Part shown: in pieces, positions 63,592-64,000 of the stretch
Numbering within the stretch: position 1 is the stretch's first letter
How the letters are laid out: the number at the start of each line of letters is the position of its first letter
DNA from: Acidothermus sp.
GTDB lineage: Bacteria > Actinomycetota > Actinomycetes > Acidothermales > Acidothermaceae
Direction of reading: 5' to 3'
Assembly: GCA_023512015.1 (NCBI GenBank)
Contig: JAIMAI010000008.1
Span: 1-64,000 of the forward strand
DNA length: 64,000 bases
Program-made: the position numbers and the translations under genes
The notes under the pieces: generated by a model
The model's input: the letters and a program-made list of their open reading frames with translations, nothing else
Told to the model about the DNA's origin: nothing
Databases searched by the model: none

Positions 63592-64000
63592 ATGTTCGCC
63601 GTCCGTTTCGTCGCCGCCCGCATCGCCGCGTTCGCGGCCGCTTCCGTGGCCGGTCTGGCCCTCGCCACCTCAGTCGCCACCCCCGCTCCCGCCGCCTCCT
63701 CCGACGTCGGTCTCTTCGGTACGGCCGACCCCACCTACGACGGCGTCTACCGTCAAGGACTGGCGATCCTGGGACTCGTCGCCGCCGGTCACCAGCCCGA
63801 CGCGGCTGCGATCGACTGGCTGCTCCGCCAGCAGTGCGCGGACGGCGCCTTCACCGCGTACCGTTCCGACCCCACCGTCCCGTGCACGGCGAGCAAGGAA
63901 GACGAGAACGCCACCGCGCTCGCGGCGATGGCCCTCGCCGCCGTCGGGGGTCACGGCACCGAGGCCCAACGAGCCGCCGACGCGATCAAGAAGTTCCAGC
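63592..64000 (+). CDS. Secreted prenyltransferase/squalene-oxidase-repeat-like protein (cut by window end)
   Basis: ATG at 63592 with AGGAG four bases upstream; no stop before 64000, so at least 136 residues. A signal peptide (about 1-35, ending TPAPAA) is followed by GLAILGLVAAGHQPDAAAID, WLLRQQCADGAFTAYRSD and ALAAMALAAVGG, the alpha/alpha-barrel repeat pattern of prenyltransferase/terpene-cyclase-like proteins. Such exported proteins behind cobalamin riboswitches occur in actinobacteria next to B12-uptake genes, so a role in cobalamin capture is likely but unproven. Confidence 0.8.
   Translation, partial: MFAVRFVAARIAAFAAASVAGLALATSVATPAPAASSDVGLFGTADPTYDGVYRQGLAILGLVAAGHQPDAAAIDWLLRQQCADGAFTAYRSDPTVPCTASKEDENATALAAMALAAVGGHGTEAQRAADAIKKFQ

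Overview
The window is high-GC DNA from an actinobacterium (Actinomycetota). Evidence is the many GTG starts, MraZ boxes, leaderless promoters, the actinobacterial LexA box (GAAC-N4-GTTC), a PafBC-type promoter motif, and a gene order around the cytochrome bc1/oxidase genes that I recall from mycobacteria and Streptomyces. A secreted GH9-CBM3-CBM2 cellulase suggests a plant-biomass degrader, perhaps Acidothermus-like; that placement is inference. The first ~95 bases are homopolymer runs and look like a damaged contig end.

Layout. 0.2-5.5 kb: mraZ with its operator, divergent from a moxR/DUF58/transglutaminase operon. 5.5-12.8 kb: DUF3040, an SOS-controlled HEPN gene, and the SOS mutasome imuA'-imuB-dnaE2. 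12.8-14.8 kb: YbaK-like deacylase and a DUF222/HNH protein. 14.7-18.8 kb: metF-thiE divergent from the TPP-riboswitch-controlled thiO-thiS-thiG. 18.8-24 kb: PASTA kinase, endonuclease IV, class II DAHP synthase and a phosphofructokinase with PPi-type residues. 24-30 kb: acyltransferase, membrane protein, EEP phosphatase, ROK kinase, zinc-ribbon protein and acyl-CoA ligase. 30-34 kb: a CpaE-like ATPase, sensor kinase and NarL-type regulator with overlapping reading frames. 34-36.6 kb: glycosyltransferase and an NlpC/P60 hydrolase behind a c-di-AMP riboswitch. 36.6-39.7 kb: the cellulase. 39.8-42.3 kb: a Cys-rich small protein and an exonuclease/GIY-YIG protein that diverge from paired PafBC-type promoters, then an Lrp-type sensor protein. 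42.3-53.8 kb: trpD, pseudo-receiver, ctaE-qcrC-qcrA-qcrB, a K+ channel, ctaC-ctaD-ctaF, adoK and an A-type Fe-S carrier. 54-56.5 kb: pspA-pspAA-htpX-pspAB. 56.7-64 kb: DUF3043, aldo/keto reductase, a 1143-residue permuted papain-like protein, a 170-bp duplication, and a cobalamin riboswitch ahead of a secreted protein cut by the window end.

Functional themes. DNA damage is handled by two visible circuits. LexA boxes lie in the spacers of the imuA' and HEPN promoters. RecA-NDp/PafBC motifs drive the exonuclease-GIY-YIG gene and a small Cys-motif gene. Respiration (bc1 plus aa3 oxidase) and thiamine synthesis are complete local modules. Three riboswitches (TPP, c-di-AMP, cobalamin) can be read directly. 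The best candidates for undescribed biology are the SOS-controlled HEPN gene with its coupled small ORF, the PafBC-controlled small protein, and the 58.5-63.2 kb insert with the large permuted-papain protein.
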